A DNA stretch of 64,000 nucleotides from positions 1 to 64,000 of the forward strand of contig NZ_ASXG01000079.1 of NCBI RefSeq assembly GCF_000411975.1, given 5' to 3'. Each line of letters starts with the position of its first letter. Position 1 is the stretch's first letter. The translations under genes were made by a program, and so were the position numbers. The notes under the pieces are model-generated. The model had not been told where the DNA came from. It saw only the letters and a list, made by a program, of their open reading frames with translations, and made no database searches. The DNA is from Amycolatopsis orientalis DSM 43388. Lineage in GTDB: Bacteria; Actinomycetota; Actinomycetes; Mycobacteriales; Pseudonocardiaceae. Of this stretch, positions 50,245-59,448 are shown piece after piece.

Positions 50245-50682
50245 GGGCTGTTCGCGAATCCGGAGGGAAGTTGGCTGGGCGGGCCCTGCTGGTGCGGTCC
50301 GGCGGTCGTCGTCGGTGGATCGGCGGGGCGTTGGCGGTGAGACCGCGCGTTGGCCGTGTCTTCGAAGGGAAGTTGGCTGGGCGGGCCTTGGTGGTGTGGT
50401 CGGGCGGTCGTCGTCGGTGGATCGGCGGGGCGTTGGCGGCGAGATCACACGGGCTGTTCGCGAATCCGAAGCGAAGCTGGCCTGGCGGACCTTGGGTGGT
50501 CGTGCGGCTGCCGTCGGTGACCCGGCGGGGCGTTGGCGGTGAGATCACGCGTGCTGCTCGCGAATCCGAAGCGAAGTCGGTCCGGTGGACCTCGTTGATC
50601 TGGTCGGGCGGCTGCCGTCGGTGGGTCGACGGGACGTGGCGGCGAGACCGCGCGCTGGCCGTCTCTTCGAAGGGGAATTGAC
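50245..50682 (+). repeat. ~100-bp tandem repeats between ABC ATPase and permease genes
   Basis: A module with TTCGCGAATCCG(A/G)AG or TTCGAAGGGAAG, then a Gly/Trp-like coding-looking stretch and GGCGGGGCGTTGGCGG, recurs at about 50245, 50351, 50451, 50551 and 50654. The last copy runs straight into the Shine-Dalgarno (GAAGGGGA) and ATG of the permease at 50683, so the repeats look like copies of the gene's own leader. 49914-50244 holds no gene I can support; it may contain more degenerate copies. Confidence 0.8.
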
Positions 50683-52008
50683 ATGCTGAAACTGGCCCTG
50701 CGACTCTTCGGCCACCACCGCGCCGCCGCTGTGGCGACCGGGCTGGTCGCGCTCGTCGGGATGGCTCTGGTGGTCGCCATGACCGCCCTGCTCGGCACCG
50801 GGCTCTCCGGCGGCACCGCCCCGGCCGACCGGGGATTTCTCACCCAGTTCCCGCTGATCCTGGGCGGCTGGGTGGTGGCGATCGTCGTGTTCGCGATGGT
50901 GTCGACGATCAGCGTCACGCTCGCGGCGCGGTCCGGCGAGATCAGCGGGTTGCGGTTGATCGGCGCGGCGCCGCGGCAAATCCGGGTGCTCGTGTCGATG
51001 GAAACCCTCGCGATCACCGCCGTGGCCGCGCTGCCCGGGCTGGGGCTCGGCTACCTGCTCGGGCTTCTGCTGCTGACCGGGGTCCGGTCCACCGGGCTCA
51101 TCGCGCCGGCGACGTCGTTCGCACCCGGCATCGGGCTGCCGCTGGTCGGCGTCGCGGTGGTGCTGCTGGCCGGAGTTCTCGCGGCGTGGATCGGCAGCCG
51201 CGGTCCGGCTCGGCGCAGCCCGGTGGAAGAGGTCACCGGCCCGCGCCGGGTCAGGACTGCGCGACCGCGGCGGATTGCCGCGATCGTGGTGCTGGCGGCG
51301 GGTTTCGGCTCGGCCAGCGCGGTGCTCGCCCTGCCTGCCGACTCGATCGCGACCACTGGACTGACCGGTCCCGCCGTAGTGCTGTGCTCGATCGGCTTCG
51401 CCGTTCTGGCCCCGGAACTGATCTCCGCGGCCAACCGGATCGTCGGCCGCCTTTCGCGCGGTGCGAAGAACGCCGAGGCGCACCTGGCGGGCGTGAACCT
51501 GCGCGCCGCTCCGGAACGCGCCCGTCCGATCGTCACCTTCCTGACCCTGCTGGTCGGCGTCTCCGCGGGCACGCTCGCCATGCAGGGCATCGAAAACCAG
51601 CACAGCGCGCCGGGCAGCACCGCCGACGTGCTGGCGTCGATCAACTACCTCGTGGTCGTCCTGATCTCGCTCTTCATGGCGATCGCGCTGACCAACAACC
51701 TGGTGGCCGCGATCGGCGACCGGCGGACGGAATTCGCGACGCTGTCGCTGATCGGCTCGACCGCCCGGCAGGTCCGCGGCATGCTCCTGCGCGAAACCGC
51801 CGCGGCGGCTCTGCTGGCGATCGTCGTCGCGGTCGTGGGGGCGGTGCTGTGCGTCCTGCCGTTCTCCATCGTCAAGACGGGCAGCCCGGCGGCCGCGTTC
51901 GGCGCCTGGCCGTTCGCGGTCAGCGCGGTTTTCGGGGGAGGGGTGGTACTGCTGGTGACGGCGTTGGCCGGGGCGCGGGTGATTCGCGCCGCGGCGGTGG
52001 CCGCGTAG
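50683..52008 (+). CDS. FtsX-family ABC transporter permease
   Basis: 441 aa. Two FtsX-like four-helix halves: about 10-150 (SGEISGLRLIGAAPRQIRVLVSMETLAIT) and about 290-435 (RRTEFATLSLIGSTARQVRGMLLRETAAAALLA), the R-x-E-x-x-x-L-x-x-I-G motif repeated in each. Works with the upstream ATPase as an exporter, probably for a lipophilic compound or antibiotic. Start ATG at 50683 with GAAGGGGA. Separated from the ATPase gene by a repeat array. Confidence 0.92.
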   Translation: MLKLALRLFGHHRAAAVATGLVALVGMALVVAMTALLGTGLSGGTAPADRGFLTQFPLILGGWVVAIVVFAMVSTISVTLAARSGEISGLRLIGAAPRQIRVLVSMETLAITAVAALPGLGLGYLLGLLLLTGVRSTGLIAPATSFAPGIGLPLVGVAVVLLAGVLAAWIGSRGPARRSPVEEVTGPRRVRTARPRRIAAIVVLAAGFGSASAVLALPADSIATTGLTGPAVVLCSIGFAVLAPELISAANRIVGRLSRGAKNAEAHLAGVNLRAAPERARPIVTFLTLLVGVSAGTLAMQGIENQHSAPGSTADVLASINYLVVVLISLFMAIALTNNLVAAIGDRRTEFATLSLIGSTARQVRGMLLRETAAAALLAIVVAVVGAVLCVLPFSIVKTGSPAAAFGAWPFAVSAVFGGGVVLLVTALAGARVIRAAAVAA

Positions 52009-52055
52009 CAGTCGCGGCTCTGCGGAACCGGGGAGGTTCCTGCGATACTCGGCGC

Positions 52056-52382
52056 ATGATCTTGATTGTCCTCAAAGCACAGATCCGCCCCGAGAAGCGC
52101 GCCGAATGGCTCGAAGGCGTCCAGCGCTACACCGAGCAGGTGCGCGGCGAACCGGGCAACGTGTCGTTCGACTACTACCAGAGCGGCAGCGACGAGAACG
52201 AATTCGTCATGGTCGAGGTCTTCGCCGACAGCGCCGCCGGGGACGCGCACGTCGCCACCAAGCACGCGCAGGAATTCTTCCCGTTCATGTCGACGGTCGT
52301 GGCGAAGAAGCCGCAGATCAACTACCAGAACCTCGACGGCGAGGCCTGGTCGGAAATGGCCGAGGTCACCCCGGTCGACTAG
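52056..52382 (+). CDS. Antibiotic-biosynthesis-monooxygenase-fold protein (putative quinol monooxygenase)
   Basis: 108 aa dimeric ferredoxin-like (ABM) domain: IRPEKRAEWLEGVQRYTEQVRGEPGNVSFDYYQS, NEFVMVEVFADSAAGDAHVATKHAQEFFP. Members oxidise quinols or polyketides without cofactor, or simply bind small molecules. GATACT at 52044-52049 is 6 nt before the ATG, a leaderless promoter pattern. Alone between the ABC system and a terminator. Confidence 0.88.
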   Translation: MILIVLKAQIRPEKRAEWLEGVQRYTEQVRGEPGNVSFDYYQSGSDENEFVMVEVFADSAAGDAHVATKHAQEFFPFMSTVVAKKPQINYQNLDGEAWSEMAEVTPVD

Positions 52383-52387
52383 CCGCG

Positions 52388-52421
52388 ACGCGTGGCCGGG
52401 GCGCGGACCCCGGCCACGCGT
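52388..52421. terminator. Bidirectional terminator
   Basis: Perfect 14-bp arms (52388-52401 and 52408-52421) with a 6-nt loop, filling the gap between two convergent genes that end at 52382 and 52422. Confidence 0.8.
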
Positions 52422-54026
52422 TCAGCGCTGGTGCACGATCCGCCCGTCCAGCACCGTGGTCGTCACGTGCACCTCGCCGAACTTCTCCGGGCTGGTCTGC
52501 TCGAGATCGGCGTCGAGGACCACGACGTCGCCGAGTTTGCCCGGCGTCAGCGAGCCGATCCGGTCGTCCATGCCGAGCGTGTACGCCGCGTCGAGAGTGT
52601 GTGCGCGCAGCGCCTCGGGCAGGGAAATCGCTTGTTCCGCACCGATGTCCGCGCCTTCGCGGGTCTGCCGGAGCATCGCGTTCGCGATCGTGTGCAGCGG
52701 CTTGAACGACGAGACGAACGAATCGCTGGACAGCGCCGGGCGCAGGCCCGCGTCGAGTTCCTCGCGGATCGGCTGGAGCCGGTGCGCGCGGTCGCCGAGG
52801 CGGCGCAGGAAATCCCCGCCGCTGTCGTGCAGGAAGTTCGGCTGGTTCACCGGGATCACGCCCAGCCCGGCGAACCGGCGCACGTGCTCGCGGGTCGGAT
52901 AGCCGCAGTGCTCGACGCGAGGGCGGAAGTCGTCGCCGTACGCGCGCGAGCCCGCCTCGAGTGCGCGCAGCGTGTTCTCCATCGCCAGATCGCCCTGGGT
53001 GTGCACCGCGACCCGCCATCCGGCCCGCGCGGCGCGTTCGACCAGCACGGTCAGGTCGTCGGCGGACCAGTAGAGGCTGCCGGTGAATTCGCCGTGCTCG
53101 CCGTACGGTTCGCTGAACACCGCGGTCCCGCCGATGAGCGTGCCGTCCGAGTAGAACTTCATCGCGCCGAGGCTCAGCCAGTCGTCGCCGAACGGGTCGC
53201 CGAGTCCGACCGCGGCGAGTGCGTCGAGCTGGTGCGACAGCGGCATCGCGACCGTGCGCACCGGGAGCCGCCCGGCCGCGCGGGCGGCCCGGTACACGCG
53301 CAGTTCGCGGGCCGACACCTGCGGGTCGGCGATGGTCGTCAGCCCGGCTTCGACGTAGTGCCGGCCCGCGTCGCCGAGCCAGCCCGACAGTTGCTCGAAC
53401 GGCAGATCGGTGTGGAAATTCGGGCCGTGACAACCGATTTCGACCGCGACCGGCAGCAGCAGCTGCATCGCCGAGTCGAGGACCATGCCGGTCAGCCGTC
53501 CGGCCGCGTCGCGGAGGAACCGGCCGCCCGCCGGATCCGCGACGTCGCTGCCGATGCCGCGCCACTCCAGTGCGGTCGAGTTGACCACCGCGTGGTGGCC
53601 GGAGACGTGGTAGACGATGACCGGATGTTCGGTGGTCGCCTCGTCGAGCCGCTGCCGGGTCGGCCGGCCTTCCGGATACTTCGCGTCGTCCATGCCGAAG
53701 GCGCGGATCCATTGTCCCGCAGGCGTTCGCGCGGCGGCCTTGGCGACCATTTCCACGAGGTCGTCCACAGTGGACACAGCGGGATAGCTGGCATCCTCCG
53801 CGGCGAGGGATTCCGCGGTGGACAACAGGTGGTTGTGCGGGTCCACGAAGCCGGGCAGCACCGTCGCGCCGGACGCGTCCACTCGTTCGGCCTCCGGGGC
53901 GGCCTGCGCGACCGCCGCCGGGCCGAGCGCGGCGACGCGTCCGTCGCGGACGAGCACCGCGTCGGTCTCGGCGAGGTCCGGGTCCATGGTCAGGACTCGG
54001 GCGCGGTGGATCAGGACGTCAGCCAC
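52422..54026 (-). CDS. Amidohydrolase family protein (YtcJ-like)
   Basis: 534 aa. N-terminal beta part, then FVDPHNHLLST (HxH metal ligands near residue 65), WRVAVHTQGDLAMENTLRA (His), VEHCGYP (His) and LSSDSFVS (Asp), the amidohydrolase_3 order. C-terminal GSLTPGKLGDVVVLDADL. Hydrolyses an amide, imide or similar bond; substrate unknown. GTG start at 54026 overlaps the upstream MFS gene by 8 bp, so the transporter presumably brings in its substrate. Confidence 0.92.
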   Translation of the reverse strand: MADVLIHRARVLTMDPDLAETDAVLVRDGRVAALGPAAVAQAAPEAERVDASGATVLPGFVDPHNHLLSTAESLAAEDASYPAVSTVDDLVEMVAKAAARTPAGQWIRAFGMDDAKYPEGRPTRQRLDEATTEHPVIVYHVSGHHAVVNSTALEWRGIGSDVADPAGGRFLRDAAGRLTGMVLDSAMQLLLPVAVEIGCHGPNFHTDLPFEQLSGWLGDAGRHYVEAGLTTIADPQVSARELRVYRAARAAGRLPVRTVAMPLSHQLDALAAVGLGDPFGDDWLSLGAMKFYSDGTLIGGTAVFSEPYGEHGEFTGSLYWSADDLTVLVERAARAGWRVAVHTQGDLAMENTLRALEAGSRAYGDDFRPRVEHCGYPTREHVRRFAGLGVIPVNQPNFLHDSGGDFLRRLGDRAHRLQPIREELDAGLRPALSSDSFVSSFKPLHTIANAMLRQTREGADIGAEQAISLPEALRAHTLDAAYTLGMDDRIGSLTPGKLGDVVVLDADLEQTSPEKFGEVHVTTTVLDGRIVHQR

Positions 54027-55314
54027 GGGCGGTCTCCGTTCGGTGGGGCTGGGGGACGTCGTCGGACAGCTGCGGCGCACCGCGCAGACACGCGATGCTG
54101 ATCAGGCACATCACGACGAGCAGGACGATCACCGGGGCCACGCCGCCGAATCCGGCGACGAGCGCGGTGCAGGCCAGCGGCGAGAAGCCGCCGAAGACGG
54201 CGCCGGCGACCTGGTAGGACAGCGAGATGCTGGTGTAGCGGGCGCGGGCGGGGAACATCTGCGCGAGGATCGCCGCGATCGGACCGTAGGTGGCGGCCAT
54301 GACGAGCCGCATCAGCGACAGCGTCAGGAAGATCAGTCCGGCGCTGCCGCTGCCCATCACCAGGAACTGGGGCGCGGCCAGCACCGCGACGCCGAGCAGC
54401 CCGGCGATCACCACCCGCCGCCCGCCGACGCGGTCGCCGAGCCAGGCCACGCCGACGGTGGCGACGAGTTCCACGAAGGACGCGATGCTCAGCCCGGTCA
54501 GCACGAGTTCCTCGCTCACGTGCAGATCGGCCGTCGAGTAGCCGAGCAGGAAGGTGGTGACGATGTAGTAGCCGCCGACGGCCACCGGCAGCGCGCCGAT
54601 CCCGCGCAAGATCTGCCGCCAGGAGGTGCGCAGCGCGAGCCGCACCGGCAGCTCGGCCACCGGGGCCGCCTGCCTGAACACTGGCGATTCCTCGACCTTG
54701 AGCCGGATCACGAGACCGACGAGCACGAGCACCGCCGACAGCAGGAACGGCACGCGCCAGGCGCCCGCGGCGAGCGCCCCGTCGCCCTGGCCGGCCAGCA
54801 GGCCGAAGAGCCCGGACGCGAGCAGCGCCCCGGCCGGGTTCCCGAGCTGCGCGAACGAACCGTAGAACGTCTTGCGCCCGGCCGGTGCGTGTTCGACGGC
54901 CATCAGGACCGCACCGCCCCATTCGCCGCCGACCGCCAGCCCCTGCGCGAACCGGAGCACGACGAGCAGCAACGGCGCGAGCACCCCGGCGGTGGCGTAA
55001 GTGGGCAGCAGCCCGGTCGCGAACGTCGCGACGCCCATGATCAGCAAGGTCGTCACGAGCGCCGCTTTGCGCCCGACGCGGTCGCCGAAGTGCCCGAACA
55101 CGATGCCGCCGAGCGGGCGGGCGAGGAACCCTACCGCGTAGGTCGCGAACGACGCCATGAGCCCGACCAGCGGACTGGTGCCTTCGGGGAAGAAGAGTTT
55201 CCCGAACACGAGGCTCGCGGCGGTCGAATAGGCGTAGAAGTCGTACCACTCGATGGTGGTGCCGACGAACGCCGCGGCGGCCGCGCGGCGGGCGCTCGAG
55301 ACGGATGCGGTCAT
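54019..55314 (-). CDS. MFS transporter, metabolite:H+ symporter (MHS) family
   Basis: 431 aa, 12 membrane helices. GTTIEWYDFYAYSTAASLVF and ARPLGGIVFGHFGDRVGRKAAL are MHS signatures (as in proline/betaine, citrate and shikimate permeases). ATG at 55314 with GGGAG upstream. Co-transcribed with the overlapping amidohydrolase and divergent from a PucR-type activator. Confidence 0.93.
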   Translation of the reverse strand: MTASVSSARRAAAAAFVGTTIEWYDFYAYSTAASLVFGKLFFPEGTSPLVGLMASFATYAVGFLARPLGGIVFGHFGDRVGRKAALVTTLLIMGVATFATGLLPTYATAGVLAPLLLVVLRFAQGLAVGGEWGGAVLMAVEHAPAGRKTFYGSFAQLGNPAGALLASGLFGLLAGQGDGALAAGAWRVPFLLSAVLVLVGLVIRLKVEESPVFRQAAPVAELPVRLALRTSWRQILRGIGALPVAVGGYYIVTTFLLGYSTADLHVSEELVLTGLSIASFVELVATVGVAWLGDRVGGRRVVIAGLLGVAVLAAPQFLVMGSGSAGLIFLTLSLMRLVMAATYGPIAAILAQMFPARARYTSISLSYQVAGAVFGGFSPLACTALVAGFGGVAPVIVLLVVMCLISIACLRGAPQLSDDVPQPHRTETARG

Positions 55315-55437
55315 GGGGGCTCCCACTGCTCCGGGGGATCGGTTCGGGCCACGCTAACCGCGGAACCGGCCGGAACCCGCTGTACGATGTGTCCTTTGCC
55401 GAAGATCGTTTTGTGCGAACCGCACTGGGAGGCGGCT

Positions 55438-56910
55438 GTGCTGACCGTGGCCGGCGTGCTCCGGTTCGAAGGGCTCGAGCTGGGCTTGCTCGCCGGGCGG
55501 GCCGGACTGGGCCGGGAAGTGTCCTGGGCGCACGCGATCGAGGTCGCCGATCCGGTGCCGTGGCTGCGCGGCGGCGAGCTGGTGCTGACGATCGGGCTCG
55601 GCCTGCCCGCCGACGAACCGGGGCGACGGGCGTATGTGCGGCGGCTGGCCGAAGCGGGCGCGGCCGGGCTGGGGTTCGCCGCGGAAGTGCTCGACGCGTT
55701 GCCGCCCGAGGTGCTCGACGAGGCCGAGGCATGCGAGCTGCCGGTGGTCGGCGTACTGGGCACGACGCCGTTCATCGCCGTCAGCCAGGCCGTCGCGCGC
55801 TGGCACGCGGAGGCAGCGCTTCGGGCGGAGCGGCACGCGATCGCCGTGCAGGAAGCGATCGCGCGGGCGGCGCTGCGCTCCGGCGACCGCGGGATACTGG
55901 CCGAGCTGGCGAAGGGCGTCGGCGGCGAAGCGCTGCTGCTGGACGTCGAGGGGCGGCCACGCGCGGCGCATCCGGCCGGGGAGCGCCCCTGGCACGGACG
56001 GGCGCGCGATCTCGTCGCCGGGATGGCCGGACCGGCGCAGGCCGCGGGCGCGGAGGAGCGCGACGGGCGGTATCTCGTCGTGCACAGCATCGGGCTGTCC
56101 GGGCATCCGCGCGGCTGGCTGGCGGTCGACAGCCCGGCCGGCGACCCGGCGCATCAGCGCCTGCTGGTCAGCCACGCGGCGGTGTTGCTGGGCATGACTT
56201 TGCTGGGCATCCGCGCACTCCGCCGCACCCTGCACGAACAGCGGGCGCGCTTGCTTCCCGCGGTCGCGGAACCAGACGCGTCGCTGTTGCCGGAGCCGCC
56301 GTTCGAGGTCGTGGTGTTCGCGCTGGCGGTCGACGATCCGCTCGCCGCGGTGCTCGACGCGATCGCCGACGTGGCCGGGAAAACCGACCAGGAGCGGCTC
56401 CTGCTGACGCCGTGTTCCGGCGGCCTCGCGGCGGTGCTGCCCGCGGCGGCCGGGCTCGGTGCGCGGATCCGGGCCAGGGCCGCGGAACTGACCGGGGTCG
56501 CGGTCGGCTGCGGCGCGAGCATCGCGGTGGACGTGGCCGGGATTCCCGCCGCGATCCGCCGGGCAGCGGATGTCGCGCCCGCCGATTCGTCCTATGTGGA
56601 CGCTGAGGAGGCGTCGTCGTGGGGGCTGCTGCGCGAGGCATTGCGCCCGGCGGCGCTGGCCCCGTTCACCACCGCGGTGCTCGGGTCATTGCGCGAACAC
56701 GATCGCCGCACCGGCAGCGAACTGGTGCCGACGCTGCGGTGCTACCTCGACGCGGACGGCAACCTGGAAACCACTGCACGGGAGCTGGGCGTGCATCGCA
56801 ACACGGTGCGGACCCGGTTGCGGACGGCCGAGCGGGTGTCTCGGCGGCGGCTGGACCGGCCGCGGGACCGGTTGGAGTTGTGGCTCGCGTTGGCGGCGGA
56901 AGATCTCTGA
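55438..56910 (+). CDS. PucR-family transcriptional regulator
   Basis: 490 aa. N-terminal PucR domain at about 1-120 (LTVAGVLRFEGLELGLLAGRAGLGREVSWAHAIEVADP, WLRGGELVLTIGLGLP). Middle GGDEF-like region, and C-terminal HTH_30 at about 430-485 (TLRCYLDADGNLETTARELGVHRNTVRTRLRTAERV). I chose the GTG at 55438 (GGGAGG 6 nt upstream, and the PucR domain begins at once) over the ATG at 55387. It likely controls the divergent transporter/amidohydrolase pair in response to a nitrogenous substrate. Confidence 0.9.
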   Translation: MLTVAGVLRFEGLELGLLAGRAGLGREVSWAHAIEVADPVPWLRGGELVLTIGLGLPADEPGRRAYVRRLAEAGAAGLGFAAEVLDALPPEVLDEAEACELPVVGVLGTTPFIAVSQAVARWHAEAALRAERHAIAVQEAIARAALRSGDRGILAELAKGVGGEALLLDVEGRPRAAHPAGERPWHGRARDLVAGMAGPAQAAGAEERDGRYLVVHSIGLSGHPRGWLAVDSPAGDPAHQRLLVSHAAVLLGMTLLGIRALRRTLHEQRARLLPAVAEPDASLLPEPPFEVVVFALAVDDPLAAVLDAIADVAGKTDQERLLLTPCSGGLAAVLPAAAGLGARIRARAAELTGVAVGCGASIAVDVAGIPAAIRRAADVAPADSSYVDAEEASSWGLLREALRPAALAPFTTAVLGSLREHDRRTGSELVPTLRCYLDADGNLETTARELGVHRNTVRTRLRTAERVSRRRLDRPRDRLELWLALAAEDL

Positions 56911-56920
56911 ACCGGGGTGG

Positions 56921-57946
56921 TCACTTTCGCCGCTGGGTTGATTCCCGCAGCCGCAGTTCCGGAGTCAGGAACACCGGCCCCTCCGGGGTTTCCGCGCCGG
57001 ACAGCCGGGCCAGCATCAGCTCCACCGCGCGTTCGGCCAGCGCTTCATGGGTCAGATCCATCGCCGTGATCGGCGGGCTGCTCGTCCGGGCGTGTTCGCT
57101 GTCGGTCAGCGCGGCCAGCAGCAGATCGCCCGGGATCCGCAGGCCTTCCGCGGCGGCGGCGTCGGCGATCAGCGGGGCGAAATCGCTGGTCGCGACCACG
57201 ATCGCGTCCGGCCGGCCCGGGCCGGACAGCAGCGGCTGCACGAGTTCGGGCACGTCTCCGGGAGTGAGACCCTCGCTGAGCAAGGCGGTCCGCGGCGGCA
57301 GCGAGCGCCGCTCGCACCACGCCAGATAGGTTTCGCGCGGCCGCCGGTTCCAGGCGTTGTCCTCGGTGCCGGAAAGCAGCAGCACGTCGCGCGCGCCCTG
57401 GTCGTAGAGGTGGTCCAGCAGCGCCTCGACCACCGGCGGGTAGTCCAGCCGCACCGCCCACGGGAGATCCGGCTGTTCCGGGTCTTCCTCCACGGTCACC
57501 ACCGGCAGGCCGCGGCCGAGCAGTTCCGCCAAAGCGGTGTCGCCGCCGTACGGGTGGGCCACGATGCAGCCGTCCATCGGCACGCTCGCCACCGCCGGGT
57601 CGTGCAGGTCGGGCACGTGGATCAGGCCGGTTTTGCGCCGCAGCATCTCGGTCGCGATCGACCCGACGAGCCGGTTGAACGTTTCGGCGCGGTCGGGCGT
57701 GCCGGCCACCGCGTAGCGGGGTCGCAGGATGAGCCCGACCAGGCCGGACCGTCCGGTGCGCAGCGAGCGCGCGTTCGGGTTCGGGTCGTAGCCCAGCTCC
57801 GCGGCGGCCTCGCGCACGCGCGCCTTCGTCGCCGCCGAAATCGGCCGGCGCCCGGAAAGCGCGTGCGAAACCGTGCTGATCGAGACCCCGGCCCGCTCGG
57901 CGACCTCCCGGATCGTCACCGGCCGTTTGCCGCCCTCGGCGTCCAC
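56921..57946 (-). CDS. LacI-family transcriptional regulator
   Basis: 341 aa, GTG start at 57946 with GGAGGGG 7 nt upstream (a GTG at 57919 is also in frame). HTH: VTIREVAERAGVSISTVSHALSGRRPISAATKARVREAAAELGYDPN. Sensor domain follows with an unusual short first part. Divergent from the MFS/hyuAB operon, in front of which lies a perfect palindromic operator, so it should be that operon's repressor. Confidence 0.94.
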   Translation of the reverse strand: MDAEGGKRPVTIREVAERAGVSISTVSHALSGRRPISAATKARVREAAAELGYDPNPNARSLRTGRSGLVGLILRPRYAVAGTPDRAETFNRLVGSIATEMLRRKTGLIHVPDLHDPAVASVPMDGCIVAHPYGGDTALAELLGRGLPVVTVEEDPEQPDLPWAVRLDYPPVVEALLDHLYDQGARDVLLLSGTEDNAWNRRPRETYLAWCERRSLPPRTALLSEGLTPGDVPELVQPLLSGPGRPDAIVVATSDFAPLIADAAAAEGLRIPGDLLLAALTDSEHARTSSPPITAMDLTHEALAERAVELMLARLSGAETPEGPVFLTPELRLRESTQRRK

Positions 57947-58050
57947 CGTCGTTCCCCTCCGCCCTGCCTCCGGACGGCCCAGTATCGCCCACCGGCCGGC
58001 CGCCGAGGTCTTGACACGGCCCCGGCGCGCGGGTTTGATGCCGCGAAAGC

Positions 58051-58070
58051 TCATCAAAACGTTTTGATGA
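58051..58070. promoter_or_regulatory. LacI-type operator of the MFS-hyuAB operon
   Basis: Perfect 20-bp palindrome TCATCAAAACGTTTTGATGA, with a central CG as in other LacI operators. It lies 14 bp before the MFS start codon, overlapping the region where the promoter or leader must be. Confidence 0.85.
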
Positions 58071-58084
58071 TGATAGGAGGCGCC

Positions 58085-59422
58085 ATGGCCGCCCCGCACG
58101 AGCCCGCCCCGCCCACCTCCGCCGCCGCGCCGACCGTCGGCGACGTCTGCACCGGGATGGGGCTGACCCGACGGCATTGGCTCGCCGGATCGGTGCTGTT
58201 CTTCGCGTTCGTCGTCGAGGCCTGGGAACAGGTCGGGCTCGTGTACGTGTCGAACGGGATCGCCGGCGAATTCGGCGTGGACAACACGAAACTGGGCTGG
58301 GCGCTGTCCGCGGTGGCGTTCGGCATGGTGCCCGGCGCGCTGGTGTGGGGCGGGCTGATCGACCGGCTCGGCCGCCGCCGGGTGACGGTCGCGAGCCTGC
58401 TGCTTTACGCGGTGCTCGCGCTGGCCGCCGGGCTTTCGCCGGCCTTCTGGCCGTTTGTCGCGCTGCGATTCCTGTCCGGCGTCGCGTTCGGCGGGGTTTA
58501 CGCGGTCACGTTCCCGTACTTCCTGGAACTGCTGCCCACCGCGCGTCGCGGCCAAGGCGCGGTCGCGCTCAGCATCGGGTTTCCCATCGGCACCCTGCTG
58601 TGCATCGGGGTGAGCCAGTCGCTCGGGACGATCAGCTGGCGGGCGGTCGCGGTGGTCGCGGCGCTGGCCGGGCTGTGGGCGTTCGCCGTGCTGCGGTGGG
58701 TTCCGGAATCGCCGTACTGGCTCGCCCGGCGCGGCCGTCACGCGGAAGCTGCCGCGGTGCTGCGTGGGCTTGGCGCGGAAATTCCGGCTGACACCACGTT
58801 TTCCGTCGAGGACGCCGACCGCAAGGCGGGCGCGGTGCGCAACCTGTTCCGTTCGCCGGTGCGGCGGCGGTTCCTGCCGATGCTGCTGACGTCGTTCACT
58901 TTCAGCTGGGGCTACTGGGGATTGCAGACCTGGCTGCCGGTCCTGCTGCAGAACCGCGGGCTGAGCGTGTCCGGCGCGCTGTGGTTCGTCGCGGTGACGC
59001 AGGTCGTGTCCGTTCCCGGCTACCTGCTCGCCGCGTGGCTGACCCGCCGCCACGGGCGCAAGCGGATCTTCCTGCTGTTCGCGCTGGCCTCGGCGATCGG
59101 CGGCGTCCTGTTCGGACTCGCCACCGGTTCCGCGCAGCTGTACGCGGGCAATCTGATCCTCGCGTTCTTCTCGCTCGGTGCGTGGGGCATCTGGAACACC
59201 TGGTCGGCCGAGGTGCTGCCGACCGGGCTGCGCGGCGTCGGCTATTCCTGGTCCACCTCGGCGATCCTGCTGGCCAACACCGTTTCGGTGCCGGTCATCG
59301 GCGCGATGATGGACCACGGCGTGGCGTCCTCGCTGACCGTCGCGTCGATCATGGCCTTCCTCGTCGTCGCCTTGCTGGCCGTTCTGCCGCTGCCCGAGAC
59401 CGAGGGCCGCGCGCTCACCTGA
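58085..59422 (+). CDS. MFS transporter (SP/aromatic-acid type)
   Basis: 445 aa, 12 membrane helices; GGLIDRLGRRRVTVASLLLYA loop, and WVPESPYWLARRGRHAEAAAVLRGLG between helices 6 and 7, typical of sugar-porter/niacin/aromatic-acid MFS subfamilies. ATG at 58085 follows AGGAGG. First gene of an operon with hyuA and hyuB; likely imports a hydantoin, oxoproline or similar cyclic amide. Confidence 0.92.
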   Translation: MAAPHEPAPPTSAAAPTVGDVCTGMGLTRRHWLAGSVLFFAFVVEAWEQVGLVYVSNGIAGEFGVDNTKLGWALSAVAFGMVPGALVWGGLIDRLGRRRVTVASLLLYAVLALAAGLSPAFWPFVALRFLSGVAFGGVYAVTFPYFLELLPTARRGQGAVALSIGFPIGTLLCIGVSQSLGTISWRAVAVVAALAGLWAFAVLRWVPESPYWLARRGRHAEAAAVLRGLGAEIPADTTFSVEDADRKAGAVRNLFRSPVRRRFLPMLLTSFTFSWGYWGLQTWLPVLLQNRGLSVSGALWFVAVTQVVSVPGYLLAAWLTRRHGRKRIFLLFALASAIGGVLFGLATGSAQLYAGNLILAFFSLGAWGIWNTWSAEVLPTGLRGVGYSWSTSAILLANTVSVPVIGAMMDHGVASSLTVASIMAFLVVALLAVLPLPETEGRALT

Positions 59423-59448
59423 TTTCCCTTACTCGACAAGGAGTTCTC

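Noticed and set aside
49910..50542. 210-codon ORF beginning in an ATGA overlap with the ABC ATPase stop
   Set aside because: Its sequence is the translation of the ~100-bp repeats (VDRRGVGGE and REVGWAG recurring) with Arg/Gly/Trp-rich composition; no fold or family is suggested. Kept only as a note to the repeat array.
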